Shown: positions 1 through 8,172, numbered from the stretch's first letter. The stretch is DNA of 64,000 bases from Bacillus sp. E(2018) (GCF_005503015.1 NZ_SCOL01000001.1:1860001-1924000); one strand, 5' to 3'. The notes: generated from the letters alone by a model not told the origin. Numbers and translations are program-made.

Positions 1-1
1 G

Positions 2-937
2 TGGGTGATTGTCATGCAGACAGCTTCAGATTTGACAGATGTCAATCAAGAGTATCGTCTTCCTATTTTTCTATTAATCAGTCTAGGGCTATTAGGTTGG
101 CTAATCATCTATATTCTGTTAAAAAAGATTCTAAAACCCATACAAGATGTTGCTCACGCTGCTACACAAATTAAAGATGGAAACTATGATATTCACATAG
201 CAACAGATGTTAAAGAACAAGAAATTTTTGATCTTTTATCTTCATTTGAACAAATGAGCTCAAAGCTAAAACATCTGGAAAAACTTCGTGCAGAGTTGCT
301 TGCCGGAGTGACACATGATTTAAAAACACCCGTCACATCCATTAGTGGACTCATACAAGCCGTTAAAGACGGCATTGTTACAGGAGAAGAAAAAGATGAA
401 TTCCTTCAGATTACAATGAAAGAAATAAATAGATTACAAAGGATGATCGAGGATTTATTAGATTATAACTCTCTCTCCGCCGGGGCATTTACGATGCGGA
501 GTGAAACATGTAACATGAATGAACTTATCCGGGATATCGTACATCAGTGGAGAATGACCAGTAAAAAAGAAGTCAGGTGTCATGTTAAAGTGCCAGAGAG
601 CCCAATATATAGAGAGGTCGATCCACTTCGTTTGCAACAAATCATCATTAACCTCTTAAATAATGCTTATCACGCCTTAGGAGATGAAAAAGTGATTTCA
701 GTTATCCTAGATGAAAAAACCATTGAAGTGACAGATACCGGTTCAGGTATTCCTGAAAATGAACAGCCTTATATTTTCGAACGGTTTTTTCGTGGTGAAA
801 AGAAAAAGTTGAAAATTCGGGGTCTTGGTCTGGGGCTACCCTTTAGTAAAATGCTAGCAAAAGCATTAGGTGCAGATCTCGTTCTTAAGAAAAGTTCCCC
901 AAGTGGAAGCACTTTTTTAATTGAATGGAAAAAATAA
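2..937 (+). CDS. Sensor histidine kinase, 5'-truncated by window edge
   Basis: This is the C-terminal part of a membrane sensor kinase of a two-component system. The frame is open to the left edge (TGG at 2-4 precedes the first GTG), so the start and the extracytoplasmic sensor lie outside. Numbering from the GTG at 5: one membrane segment at about 20-40, HAMP linker 40-92, the HisKA H-box THDLKTP with phospho-acceptor His104, N-box around 213-224 (INLLNNAYHAL), G1 box DTGSGIP at 244-250, F-box FERFFRG at 258-264 and G2 box GLGLGLP at 273-279. All motifs look intact, so it should be an active kinase. It is not KdpD, which has a different architecture, and its response regulator must be upstream. 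The convergent kdp operon faces it. The ligand is unknown. Confidence 0.93.
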   Translation, partial: WVIVMQTASDLTDVNQEYRLPIFLLISLGLLGWLIIYILLKKILKPIQDVAHAATQIKDGNYDIHIATDVKEQEIFDLLSSFEQMSSKLKHLEKLRAELLAGVTHDLKTPVTSISGLIQAVKDGIVTGEEKDEFLQITMKEINRLQRMIEDLLDYNSLSAGAFTMRSETCNMNELIRDIVHQWRMTSKKEVRCHVKVPESPIYREVDPLRLQQIIINLLNNAYHALGDEKVISVILDEKTIEVTDTGSGIPENEQPYIFERFFRGEKKKLKIRGLGLGLPFSKMLAKALGADLVLKKSSPSGSTFLIEWKK

Positions 938-947
938 GTATAATTCA

Positions 948-976
948 TTTACAAGAACAAGTGTTCGTGTTATGAT
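948..976 (+). promoter_or_regulatory. Promoter with embedded LexA (SOS) box
   Basis: A -35 TTTACA (948-953), a 17-bp spacer and a -10 TATGAT (971-976) form a good sigma-A promoter. Inside the spacer lies GAACAAGTGTTC (955-966), which fits the Bacillus LexA/DinR consensus GAAC-RNRY-GTTC exactly in its core, a position where LexA would block RNA polymerase. No annotated gene follows on the plus strand, only a short transcript region ended by a terminator. LexA control is inferred from the match. Confidence 0.6.
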
Positions 977-981
977 AAATG

Positions 982-1051
982 TAGGTTAGATATTCCAACG
1001 ACTAACCTCCCCACCCAGTTAGTGACCGGCTTCTCAGCCGGTCATATTTTT
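982..1051 (+). ncRNA. Candidate SOS-induced small RNA, about 70 nt
   Basis: Transcription from the LexA-box promoter would start near 982 and stop at the terminator ending near 1051. The 5' part can fold as AGGTTAG (983-989) with CTAACCT (1002-1008). Alternatively CTAAC (1002-1006) can pair with GTTAG (1018-1022), which exposes a C-rich loop, CTCCCCACCCA. C-rich single-stranded stretches are typical of Gram-positive small RNAs that pair with Shine-Dalgarno regions. The only ORF is a five-codon ATG frame at 972-989 without a clear ribosome binding site. It could instead be a decayed SOS gene leader. Confidence 0.4.
1024..1051 (+). terminator. Intrinsic terminator (plus strand)
   Basis: GACCGGC (1024-1030) and GCCGGTC (1037-1043) form a 7-bp GC-rich stem with a 6-nt loop, followed by ATATTTTT. 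The U-tract is on the plus strand, so it does not serve the minus-strand CBS gene ending at 1065. It would end the short SOS transcript. Confidence 0.75.
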
Positions 1052-1064
1052 CACCCATTACCCA

Positions 1065-1466
1065 TTACGTTGTCTTTTTTCTTAAGTACTGAATAATATC
1101 CATTCTACGAATAATGCCGATAAATACCTCGTTGTCATCAACTACAGGAACAAAATTTTGTACTTCAACCAGTAACATTAAGTCTTCCATCTCAGCATCT
1201 ATATGAACAGGCTGATAATCTCTATTCACTTTCATATCTCTAATATAATGGTGATTGCTCGTTTGAAAAGTAAGCCCTTCTGTATTCTTAATTTTCCATA
1301 ACAAATCACCTTCTGTTATTGTTTTAATATATCGTCCATTCTCATCGATTACAGGGACTGCTGTGTATCGGTGGTGTTCCATCTTTTCAAGAGTTTGCCT
1401 GACTGTTGAGGCAGCATGTATACAAACGACTTCACTTTTTGGTAAAAGAAAAAATGCTATATTCAT
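1065..1466 (-). CDS. CBS-pair (two CBS domains) protein
   Basis: A 133-residue soluble protein made almost wholly of two CBS motifs: the first around residues 12-65 (YTAVPVIDENGRY, then ITEGDLL), the second around 75-130 (NFVPVVDDNEVFIGIIRRMDII). CBS pairs bind adenosyl ligands such as AMP, ATP or c-di-AMP, and stand-alone pairs of this size include the c-di-AMP-binding DarB/YkuL type. The ATG at 1464-1466 follows AAAGGGAAG. It is the last gene of the minus-strand kdp operon, directly after the shortened kdpD. Given the c-di-AMP riboswitches at the head of that operon, a role in sensing a nucleotide during potassium homeostasis is an attractive inference, but the ligand cannot be told from sequence. 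Confidence 0.85.
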   Translation of the reverse strand: MNIAFFLLPKSEVVCIHAASTVRQTLEKMEHHRYTAVPVIDENGRYIKTITEGDLLWKIKNTEGLTFQTSNHHYIRDMKVNRDYQPVHIDAEMEDLMLLVEVQNFVPVVDDNEVFIGIIRRMDIIQYLRKKTT

Positions 1467-1478
1467 TTTCTTCCCTTT

Positions 1479-2630
1479 CTAATTCTCTTTTTGATCTGCA
1501 ACAATATGAATATCAATACCTGTTGCAATCCTCATAATATTATTTACAATTGATCCTTTTGTAATCTCTTCCCATCGACTTCTTGCAGATTGACCTAAGA
1601 TGATCTGAGTTATTCCATGTTCAACGGCAATATCACGAATGGTCTCTGAAATCGTTCGTTTGTCGGTTTGTTCCACAATAAATGTCGCATTGAATTGTTT
1701 AGCTAGCTTTTTCCAATTTTGAATCTTCATTCGATCTTCCTGTGAGCGGTTCATCGATGCTTCGTTTGTAACATGAAGGATCAGTAAATCTGTCTTGAGC
1801 CTAGTCGCAATTCTCCAGCCTCTTCGAATTAATTTTTCAGCATTTCCACCATATTGAACACATACCATGATTTTTTCATGTACGCCCGTAGGACTCTGAA
1901 GACCGTTTTGCATCCTAGTTTTGCCGATTCTTTCATCAATATCATCAGCGACCTCTCGCAATGATAATTCTCTTAATGCACCAAGATTGCTATCTGTAAA
2001 AAAGTTTATAAGAGCCTGCTCAATTTTACTTCTGTCATAAATTTTCCCTTCAGATAATCTTTTACGAAGAATCTCTGGGGTAACATCTACAAGTATTACT
2101 TCATTTGCCATTTCATGAAGAACGTGATCAGGGATCCGTTCTCTTACTTTTATACCCGTGATCTGCTCAACAATATCATGCAAGCTTTCTAAGTGTTGAA
2201 TGTTTACAGCGGAAATAACATTAATACCCGACTGCAAAATTTTCTCAACATCCATGTATCTTTTTTCGTTCTCTGAAGTTGGAACATTCGTATGGGCTAG
2301 TTCATCGACAAGTACTACATCAGGATTTCGTTTAATAATCGCATGTGTATCCATCTCTTCTAGCAATCTACCTTTATATAAAACTTTCTTTTTCGGTACA
2401 ATCTCTAAATCTTGAATTAGATCACTCGTTTCTTTTCTATTATGTGTTTCAACAAGACCAACGAGTACATCAATCCCCTCTGCTTTCAGTTCATGAGCTT
2501 CTTGAAGCATTCGATATGTTTTCCCCACTCCCGGAGCAGATCCAATGTAAACTTTCAACTTTCCTCTTTTTAACTGTTCTAATTCTCGTAAAATTTCTTC
2601 AGGTGTTTTGCGTCTATATTCTGGAAACAA
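1479..2630 (-). CDS. kdpD: KdpD N-terminal-domain protein (no kinase domain)
   Basis: A 383-residue protein matching only the cytoplasmic N-terminal half of the potassium sensor KdpD. The KdpD domain is at about 15-225 with P-loop GSAPGVGKTYRM near 31-42 and LVDELAHTN near 107-115. A universal-stress-like domain is at about 250-380 (IMVCVQYGG, LILHVTNEAS, ILGQSARSRWEE). The four membrane segments, GAF domain and histidine kinase of full KdpD are absent, and the frame ends cleanly, so this is the short form known from several Bacillaceae rather than a fresh truncation. The start is TTG with AAGGAGG eight bases upstream. By eye the SxS/FTAxY c-di-AMP motif described for staphylococcal KdpD is not present. 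It may modulate the KdpFABC pump directly. Confidence 0.92.
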   Translation of the reverse strand: MFPEYRRKTPEEILRELEQLKRGKLKVYIGSAPGVGKTYRMLQEAHELKAEGIDVLVGLVETHNRKETSDLIQDLEIVPKKKVLYKGRLLEEMDTHAIIKRNPDVVLVDELAHTNVPTSENEKRYMDVEKILQSGINVISAVNIQHLESLHDIVEQITGIKVRERIPDHVLHEMANEVILVDVTPEILRKRLSEGKIYDRSKIEQALINFFTDSNLGALRELSLREVADDIDERIGKTRMQNGLQSPTGVHEKIMVCVQYGGNAEKLIRRGWRIATRLKTDLLILHVTNEASMNRSQEDRMKIQNWKKLAKQFNATFIVEQTDKRTISETIRDIAVEHGITQIILGQSARSRWEEITKGSIVNNIMRIATGIDIHIVADQKEN

Positions 2631-2661
2631 ACCTTCTTCCTCCTTACACGGGTAAATACCC

Positions 2662-2678
2662 CGGTCTACTATAGACCG
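2662..2678 (-). promoter_or_regulatory. Hairpin between kdpC and kdpD
   Basis: CGGTCTA (2662-2668) and TAGACCG (2672-2678) form a perfect 7-bp stem with a 3-nt loop in the 60-bp gap between kdpC and the short kdpD. There is no U-tract, so it is unlikely to terminate strongly. It may protect the kdpFABC message 3' end or set the stoichiometry of the downstream genes. Confidence 0.45.
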
Positions 2679-2690
2679 AGGTTCACCAAC

Positions 2691-3257
2691 CTATTCCATT
2701 ACATCCTGAACTTTCATATTTAATTCTAGAACGTTTACATGCGGTTCTCCGAAAATCCCTAGACTTCTATTTGTTGTTGAATCGTTAATCATGGCTAGCA
2801 ATTCTGTTTTTTTAATTCCGGTTTCTTCACTCACACGTTCTGCTTGGAACTTAGCAGCACGAACAGAAATGTGTGGATCAAGACCAGAACCTGAATTTGT
2901 GATCAGGTCTAATGGAATATCTTTTTTATCTAGTTCTGGATTTTCTTTTTTCAATACCTTAATAGAGTCCTCTGTTCTTTTAAGCATATCTTCATTAGAT
3001 GGAGCATAGTTATTTGACCCTGTAGCAGCTCCGTTATTTTCTATAGAAGAAACTCGACCTTGGAAATATTGTGGACTCTTAAAGTTTTGACCGATCAATT
3101 CTGAACCAACAACCCTCCCATCGCTATTTTTCACAAGACTTCCATCAGCTTGTGACGGAAAGATCGTCTGTGCTAGCCCTGTCATAGCAACCGGGTAGAC
3201 GATACCGCATAATACGATCAATAATAGTGACAATCTAATTATTTTAAACACACTCAT
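2691..3257 (-). CDS. kdpC: Potassium-transporting ATPase subunit C
   Basis: KdpC, the single-span subunit of the KdpFABC high-affinity potassium pump, thought to assist ATP binding by KdpB. There is an N-terminal membrane anchor at about 5-27 (LSLLLIVLCGIVYPVAMTG) and an extracytoplasmic domain with the family signatures GSELIGQNF, YFQGRVSS, SGSGLDPHIS and VNVLELN near the C-terminus. I use the ATG at 3257 (188 aa) because MSVFKIIR aligns with usual KdpC N-termini and GGGAGG lies just before it, though the spacing is short. An ATG five codons upstream (3272) is the alternative and would be coupled to the kdpB stop. Normal length, no sign of decay. Confidence 0.95.
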   Translation of the reverse strand: MSVFKIIRLSLLLIVLCGIVYPVAMTGLAQTIFPSQADGSLVKNSDGRVVGSELIGQNFKSPQYFQGRVSSIENNGAATGSNNYAPSNEDMLKRTEDSIKVLKKENPELDKKDIPLDLITNSGSGLDPHISVRAAKFQAERVSEETGIKKTELLAMINDSTTNRSLGIFGEPHVNVLELNMKVQDVME

Positions 3258-3274
3258 AATCCTCCCGTTCATTC

Positions 3275-5302
3275 TTACATGAATACTTTTACAATCATGT
3301 CGATCAACTTAATCCCTATAAACGGGACTACAATTCCTCCCACTCCATAGATAACAATGTTTTTATACAACAATTTGTTTGCACTCATCGGCACGTATTT
3401 AACGCCCTTCATGGCAAGTGGAATCAAGAGCGGTATGATGATCGCGTTAAAGATCAGTGCTGAAATAATGGCACTCGTTGGGGAATGTAACCCCATAACA
3501 TTGAGAGCCTGCATCTCTGGTATAGCAGCTGTAAACATTGCTGGTATAATGGCGAAATACTTCGCAATATCATTTGCAATACTAAACGTGGTCAAAGATC
3601 CTCTAGTCATGAGCAACTGTTTGCCAATCGCTACCACTTCAATGATCTTCGTTGGGTCTGAATCAAGATCAACCATGTTTGCCGCTTCTTTTGCTGCAAT
3701 GGTTCCCGAGTTCATCGCGAGTCCTACATCTGCTTGAGCAAGTGCTGGGGCGTCGTTCGTTCCATCTCCAGTCATAGCAACTAGTTTTCCTTTTTCCTGT
3801 TCTTCACGGATCACACGTATCTTATCTTCAGGCTTTGATTCGGCAATAAAGTCATCCACCCCTGCTTCTTTTGCGATGGTTGCAGCAGTTAAGGGGTTAT
3901 CTCCTGTACACATGATTGTTTTGATTCCCATTTTTCTTAGTTCATCAAAACGTTCACGCATTCCCGGCTTAACGGTGTCTTTTAAATAAATTAATCCATA
4001 GATTTTTTCATTCTTACAAACGGCAAGCGGAGTGCCACCTTTTTTCGCTATCTCATCACTTTTCTTTTTCAGATCTTCTGGAATCTCTCCAGCTTGCTTC
4101 TCTACAAACTTGATGATTGAGTCAACAGCACCTTTTCGATAATGAAATCCATTCAAATTAATTCCACTCATACGTTCTTCTGCTGTAAAAGGTACGATTT
4201 CAGCTGCATCGTAAGCTGAAGCATCCCAAGAAACACCTTGGTTTTTGGCTAATTCTAAAACTGATCTTCCCTCCGGTGTTTCATCAAATAAGGATGTTAC
4301 GACTGCCATTTCAGTTAATTCTTTCTTTGCAGACCATCCTACCGGAATAAATTCTGCAGCTAGACGGTTACCAAATGTAATCGTCCCTGTCTTATCTAAG
4401 ATGATGGTATTAATATCACCTGCTGCTTCAACTGCTTTTCCTGACATCGCTAATACGTTAAAGCGTGTTACACGGTCCATACCAGCGATTCCAATCGCTG
4501 ATAATAACGCACCAATTGTTGTTGGAATGAGACAGACGAGTAGAGCTATTAGTGTTGACACTTCTAGATTTACTCCTACATAATCAGCTATTGGAACAAT
4601 CGTTACGACTACTAACAAAAAGATGATCGTCAACGTTACAAGCAAAATGTTAAGTGCGATCTCGTTCGGTGTCTTTTGACGTTTAGCCCCTTCTACTAAG
4701 GAGATCATCTTATCTAAGAATGACTCACCTGGATCTGCGGTAATCCTAACTTTGATGAAGTCACTGACCACTTTTGTGCCGCCCGTTACAGAACTAAAAT
4801 CTCCTCCTGCTTCTTTAATGACCGGTGCTGATTCTCCTGTGATAGCAGATTCATCTATGGACGCAAGCCCTTCGATAATCTCACCGTCACCCGGAACCAT
4901 GTCACCTGTCTCGATTAAAACAATATCTCCTTTACGAAGATCTTCTGAAGATACTTCTTTTATCGTTCCTGATTTGATTACTTTTTTTGCAATCGTGCCT
5001 TTTTTCGTTTTCTTTAAACTATCGGCTTGCGCTTTTCCTCTACCTTCTGCTAAAGCTTCTGCAAAGTTTGCAAAAAGAATGGTGAATAAAAGGATTAAAA
5101 AAACCGATAAATTATAACCAAATCTACCTTCAGCATCAAACTGCTTAGGCATGATCATCATGAGCAAGACAAGGAATGTTCCGATCTCTACTACAAACAT
5201 AACCGGATTCTTCATCATCGTTATTGGATTTAACTTCACTATACTTTCCACCATCGCTCGGCTGATGAGGCCAGAACGAACACTTTGTTTGGATTGATTC
5301 AT
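3275..5302 (-). CDS. kdpB: Potassium-transporting P-type ATPase subunit B
   Basis: KdpB is the ATP-hydrolysing P-type ATPase subunit of the Kdp pump in the cytoplasmic membrane. Numbered from the ATG at 5302: membrane pairs near 33-80, the A-domain TGES loop at 155-158, the phosphorylated Asp303 in DKTGT, KGA in the nucleotide-binding domain, and the hinge [10 protein letters not shown] further on, with the C-terminal membrane helices after it. The Ser in TGES is the residue whose phosphorylation inhibits the E. coli pump. At 675 aa it is normal length. An in-frame GTG at 5314 is possible, but GAGAGGTG is placed better for the ATG. It sits between kdpA (21-bp gap) and kdpC. Confidence 0.97.
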   Translation of the reverse strand: MNQSKQSVRSGLISRAMVESIVKLNPITMMKNPVMFVVEIGTFLVLLMMIMPKQFDAEGRFGYNLSVFLILLFTILFANFAEALAEGRGKAQADSLKKTKKGTIAKKVIKSGTIKEVSSEDLRKGDIVLIETGDMVPGDGEIIEGLASIDESAITGESAPVIKEAGGDFSSVTGGTKVVSDFIKVRITADPGESFLDKMISLVEGAKRQKTPNEIALNILLVTLTIIFLLVVVTIVPIADYVGVNLEVSTLIALLVCLIPTTIGALLSAIGIAGMDRVTRFNVLAMSGKAVEAAGDINTIILDKTGTITFGNRLAAEFIPVGWSAKKELTEMAVVTSLFDETPEGRSVLELAKNQGVSWDASAYDAAEIVPFTAEERMSGINLNGFHYRKGAVDSIIKFVEKQAGEIPEDLKKKSDEIAKKGGTPLAVCKNEKIYGLIYLKDTVKPGMRERFDELRKMGIKTIMCTGDNPLTAATIAKEAGVDDFIAESKPEDKIRVIREEQEKGKLVAMTGDGTNDAPALAQADVGLAMNSGTIAAKEAANMVDLDSDPTKIIEVVAIGKQLLMTRGSLTTFSIANDIAKYFAIIPAMFTAAIPEMQALNVMGLHSPTSAIISALIFNAIIIPLLIPLAMKGVKYVPMSANKLLYKNIVIYGVGGIVVPFIGIKLIDMIVKVFM

Positions 5303-5323
5303 TTTTATCTGCACCTCTCTAAA

Positions 5324-7003
5324 TTAACGGATCGACAAGTATTCAGCTATTGGTCCAAGCGCCATTACGGGCAAGAAGGTTAACGCACCAATAATAAGCA
5401 CTGCCCCAACAAGAATACCTACAAAAAGGATGTTGTCTGTTCTAAACGTACCAATCGTTTCAGGAACAGGTTGTTTTTTTATAAGAGACCCTGCTACAGC
5501 GAGCAAAGCGATGATGGAAACGTACCTGCCAAGCAGCATGACAAGTCCAGTTGAGATATTCCAAAACGGGGTATTGTCTCCAAGACCCTCAAAGCCTGAG
5601 CCGTTATTTGCTGCAGCAGAAGTATACTCATAAAGAACTTGTGAGATTCCATGGAATCCTGGGTTGCTGATCGCCCCTTTTCCTAGCTCTGTCATAAAAG
5701 CTAAAGCAGTCGGACCAAGGATGATCAACGGATGTACAAGAAGTGCTATCGTTATAAGTTTCATTTCTTTAGGCTCTATTTTCCTACCTAAAAACTCTGG
5801 TGTACGACCAACCATCAAACCGCATATAAATACACCAATAATCGCATACATGAGCATGTTCACTAAACCTACTCCATCTCCACCAAATACTGTGTTTAAC
5901 ATCATGAGTGATAATGGTGTAATTCCTCCTAGAGGAGTCAATGTGTCATGCATGTTATTAACTGTTCCGGTTGTTGCAGCAGTGGTTACTGTACTAAACA
6001 GTGCTGATTGAGCAATTCCGAAACGAACTTCTTTCCCTTCCAAACTTCCTTGTTCAGAAGGAAGCCCCATAGCATTCAATGCAGGATTTCCGTTGCTTTC
6101 AGAGATATAGATTAAAGATAAGAATGCGACAAAAAGTATGGCCATCGCACCGAAAATAACCCAACCTTGTTTTTGGTTTTTAGCAAAACGCCCATACGTG
6201 TATGTTAATGCAGCAGGGATACACCACATGGATAAAATTTCAATTACATTGGTTAACGGGCTTGGATTCTCGAAAGGGTGTGCTGAGTTAACGCCAAAGA
6301 ACCCTCCACCGTTCGTACCTAAATGTTTAATAGAAACGAGCGAAGCGACTGGTCCTGTTGCAATTTCCTGCTTCTCTCCTTCTAAAGTTGTAATCTGAAT
6401 GGTACCATCTAACGTCTGTGGAACTTTTAATCCCACTAGAACGAGGGTAACGACAACGGCCATTGGAATCAGTAGACGAGTATGCCCTTTTACGAAGTCT
6501 TCAAAGAAGTTACCAATCGTTTCACCTTTGCTTGTAATACCACGAATAAATGCAATTGCTACAATGATTCCTGTTACTGCTGAAGTAAACATCATCATCA
6601 TGATGACCGACATTTGAGAAAAGTAAGATAGTCCTGTTTCTCCACTGTAATGTTGCAGGTTTGTATTCGTCATAAAACTAACAATCGTATTAAAAGACAG
6701 CGTAGGTTCCATGTTGTCAATACGGCTAGGATTTAACGGAAGCAGCTTTTGCAATCTTAAAATTATATAGCCTACTGCCACCAATACAATGTTGGTTAAT
6801 AATAGTGACATCGTATACTTTTTCCATGTCATTCCTGGTCTTTCTTTAATTCCGGCTATTGAATAGATGATCTTTTCTATCCGACCAAAAATTTTATCCG
6901 TTTTGTTAGAACTATTGGAAAATACGTGATAGATATAGCTTCCTAGTGGTTTAACAATCAGAAGCAATAAAAAAATCACGATCGCCATTTGCAAAACATC
7001 CAT
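5324..7003 (-). CDS. kdpA: Potassium-transporting ATPase subunit A
   Basis: KdpA is the channel-like subunit that binds and moves potassium in the Kdp complex. It has 559 residues with about ten hydrophobic segments and four selectivity-filter repeats; TNGGGFFGVNSAHPFENPS around 230-248 is the most recognisable, and SYFSQMSVIMMMMFTSAVTG and LNTVFGGDGVGL are other pore regions. The ATG at 7003 follows AGGAGGAACAAGGTA. Length is standard and no frame disruption is seen. It is expressed from the riboswitch-controlled operon promoter some 1.6 kb upstream; no separate promoter is evident in the 50 bp after kdpF. Confidence 0.97.
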   Translation of the reverse strand: MDVLQMAIVIFLLLLIVKPLGSYIYHVFSNSSNKTDKIFGRIEKIIYSIAGIKERPGMTWKKYTMSLLLTNIVLVAVGYIILRLQKLLPLNPSRIDNMEPTLSFNTIVSFMTNTNLQHYSGETGLSYFSQMSVIMMMMFTSAVTGIIVAIAFIRGITSKGETIGNFFEDFVKGHTRLLIPMAVVVTLVLVGLKVPQTLDGTIQITTLEGEKQEIATGPVASLVSIKHLGTNGGGFFGVNSAHPFENPSPLTNVIEILSMWCIPAALTYTYGRFAKNQKQGWVIFGAMAILFVAFLSLIYISESNGNPALNAMGLPSEQGSLEGKEVRFGIAQSALFSTVTTAATTGTVNNMHDTLTPLGGITPLSLMMLNTVFGGDGVGLVNMLMYAIIGVFICGLMVGRTPEFLGRKIEPKEMKLITIALLVHPLIILGPTALAFMTELGKGAISNPGFHGISQVLYEYTSAAANNGSGFEGLGDNTPFWNISTGLVMLLGRYVSIIALLAVAGSLIKKQPVPETIGTFRTDNILFVGILVGAVLIIGALTFLPVMALGPIAEYLSIR

Positions 7004-7052
7004 TACCTTGTTCCTCCTAAGTAAATCTTCAAATGTATATTCATCATTAAAG

Positions 7053-7130
7053 TTAGAATTTTTCAGGATTAAGCAATGCGTATACTAAGTACAAAAACAC
7101 GCCACCAGTTGCAATCATGGTTATTATCAT
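7053..7130 (-). CDS. kdpF: Potassium-transporting ATPase small subunit F
   Basis: A 25-residue single-span peptide whose C-terminal half, GGVFLYLVYALLNPEKF, is the typical KdpF signature. KdpF is a small lipid-like subunit that stabilises the KdpFABC complex. The ATG is preceded by GGAGGAG and overlaps the stop of the preceding 34-codon gene by four bases (ATGA), pointing to translational coupling. It lies 49 bp before kdpA. Confidence 0.9.
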   Translation of the reverse strand: MIITMIATGGVFLYLVYALLNPEKF

Positions 7131-7231
7131 TTTTTCTTTTCTCCTCCAACAACTCGATCACACCAATAAATAAAGTTAAAATACACCAAAAATGAAATGA
7201 TTAAAGTTAAAACCATATAAATATCTAACAA
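7127..7231 (-). CDS. Small membrane peptide upstream of kdpF
   Basis: A 34-residue frame starting with TTG, eight bases after a perfect AAGGAGG. It is one hydrophobic helix (about residues 3-24, MVLTLIISFLVYFNFIYWC) followed by a short tail with DR and ending in EKKK. Small single-span peptides of similar shape are often found in front of kdpF in other bacteria. The stop overlaps the kdpF start, so the two are probably co-translated. It may be an extra subunit or assembly factor of the pump; that role is inference. Confidence 0.7.
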   Translation of the reverse strand: MLDIYMVLTLIISFLVYFNFIYWCDRVVGGEKKK

Positions 7232-7260
7232 TCAAACATCCTCCTTAACAAACTAGTAAA

Positions 7261-7533
7261 CTACTCATAAAAACTTGATAGCATGTGTGATAAATCTTTA
7301 ATAGCATCTTGTGCGTCAGAACCTTCCACTCTGAGCGTGATCGGTTCATCGTGATTTCTTGAATAATGCGACAAAAAGAATAGATTGACGGATAGCAATC
7401 CTTTCGCGTTAATCTGAATGCCTTGATAAAAGAAAAGGATTTCACTTTCAAAAGAACCAGCAGCATTGACAAATTCATTGATCTGTCCGATCGACAACCG
7501 TTTTGGCAATAAAACAACTGACTCTGTCCCCAT
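7261..7533 (-). CDS. HPr-fold protein lacking both phosphorylation sites
   Basis: A 90-residue protein that aligns with the HPr/Crh family: INAKGLLSV (41-49) corresponds to the NAKSIMG stretch around Ser46, and EPITLRVEGSDAQDAIKDL to the conserved last strand and helix. The His15 loop (GLHARPA in HPr) is replaced by KRLSIGQIN, and the residue equivalent to Ser46 is Gly45. It therefore cannot act as a normal phosphotransferase carrier or CcpA co-regulator. The ATG at 7533 follows GCAGGGGAAAG. It is in the middle of the kdp operon, 30 bp before the small membrane peptide, so a scaffold or regulatory role in potassium uptake is possible. Function unknown. Confidence 0.75.
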   Translation of the reverse strand: MGTESVVLLPKRLSIGQINEFVNAAGSFESEILFFYQGIQINAKGLLSVNLFFLSHYSRNHDEPITLRVEGSDAQDAIKDLSHMLSSFYE

Positions 7534-7599
7534 ACTTTCCCCTGCCTAAATTAGTTTGAAGAGGGAACATCTAGGATCAGTCCCCTCCTATAAAATGAA

Positions 7600-7737
7600 T
7601 TAACCTTTGCTTCTGAGCGTTTCTTGTATGAACCTTTTTGAAAGACTATGTTGAATCACACTTGCATAATAAGCATTTAACTGATCTCTTTTCGCTTTTA
7701 ACAAAATCTGTTCGATTTCGTTTGGACTCAATCTCAT
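7600..7737 (-). CDS. Conserved-looking 45-residue protein in kdp operon
   Basis: A short frame with a strong GGAGGAAT ribosome binding site before the ATG at 7737. The product is charged and helical (MRLSPNEIEQILLKAK, then FIQETLRSKG at the end) with no membrane segment or Cys. It lies 21 bp after the Rossmann-like gene and 66 bp before the HPr-like gene, all in the same direction. I do not recognise a family. Good spacing and codon use support it as real. Confidence 0.6.
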   Translation of the reverse strand: MRLSPNEIEQILLKAKRDQLNAYYASVIQHSLSKRFIQETLRSKG

Positions 7738-7758
7738 AAATGGATTCCTCCGCTCTTT

Positions 7759-8172
7759 TTATGAAGATAGTAAGAATTGAATATTTCCTGTCTTGTTATA
7801 GATCACGTAATCTGCACCTAATTCCTTATAGACTCTGGAAATATACCTTGTGTCTGATTTGATGACATAAACAGGTATGTTATAGATGCTGCGAATGAGT
7901 TCAATCGTTTGGCAACATTCTAAGAATCCTGATTCAACAACAATAATCTTTTTTACAAAAGGACCTACCATTTCGATGACTTTCCGCTTGTCACTATAAT
8001 TCATGACATACACATGTTGAAAACCTACTTGTGAGAGTCTGTCTGCTTCATCTCGGTTAGGAACACAGAGAACAAGAGATTGATAGTCGTCACATAATCT
8101 TAGTTTTGAAATAAATACATCTGACACTTGATCAGGAAACATAATGAGCACGTTTCCGGATGATTTTCCCAT
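7759..8172 (-). CDS. Small Rossmann-like protein, first gene of kdp operon
   Basis: A 137-residue soluble protein with alternating strands and helices (NVLIMFPD, SLVLCVPN, HVYVMNY, KKIIVVESG, NIPVYVIK, ADYVIYN). It resembles a degenerate nucleotide-binding or receiver-like fold. There is no glycine-rich GxGxxG motif at the N-terminus and no receiver Asp pattern, so ligand binding is uncertain. The ATG at 8172 is preferred because GGAGG lies eight bases upstream; the longer start at 8187 has no such site. It directly follows the tandem c-di-AMP riboswitch leader and terminator. By position it could be an RCK/KtrA-like regulatory partner, but I do not recognise the family. Confidence 0.7.
   Translation of the reverse strand: MGKSSGNVLIMFPDQVSDVFISKLRLCDDYQSLVLCVPNRDEADRLSQVGFQHVYVMNYSDKRKVIEMVGPFVKKIIVVESGFLECCQTIELIRSIYNIPVYVIKSDTRYISRVYKELGADYVIYNKTGNIQFLLSS

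Noticed and set aside
1021..1051. Terminator for the CBS gene or the histidine kinase
   Set aside because: The U-tract is on the plus strand only, so it cannot end the minus-strand CBS gene. It could serve the kinase by read-through, but the promoter at 948-976 right after the kinase stop makes a separate short transcript more likely.
7245..7517. Alternative 90-residue frame overlapping the HPr-like gene
   Set aside because: It is on the same strand in another frame, with no family similarity and no ribosome binding site; the HPr-like frame has both.
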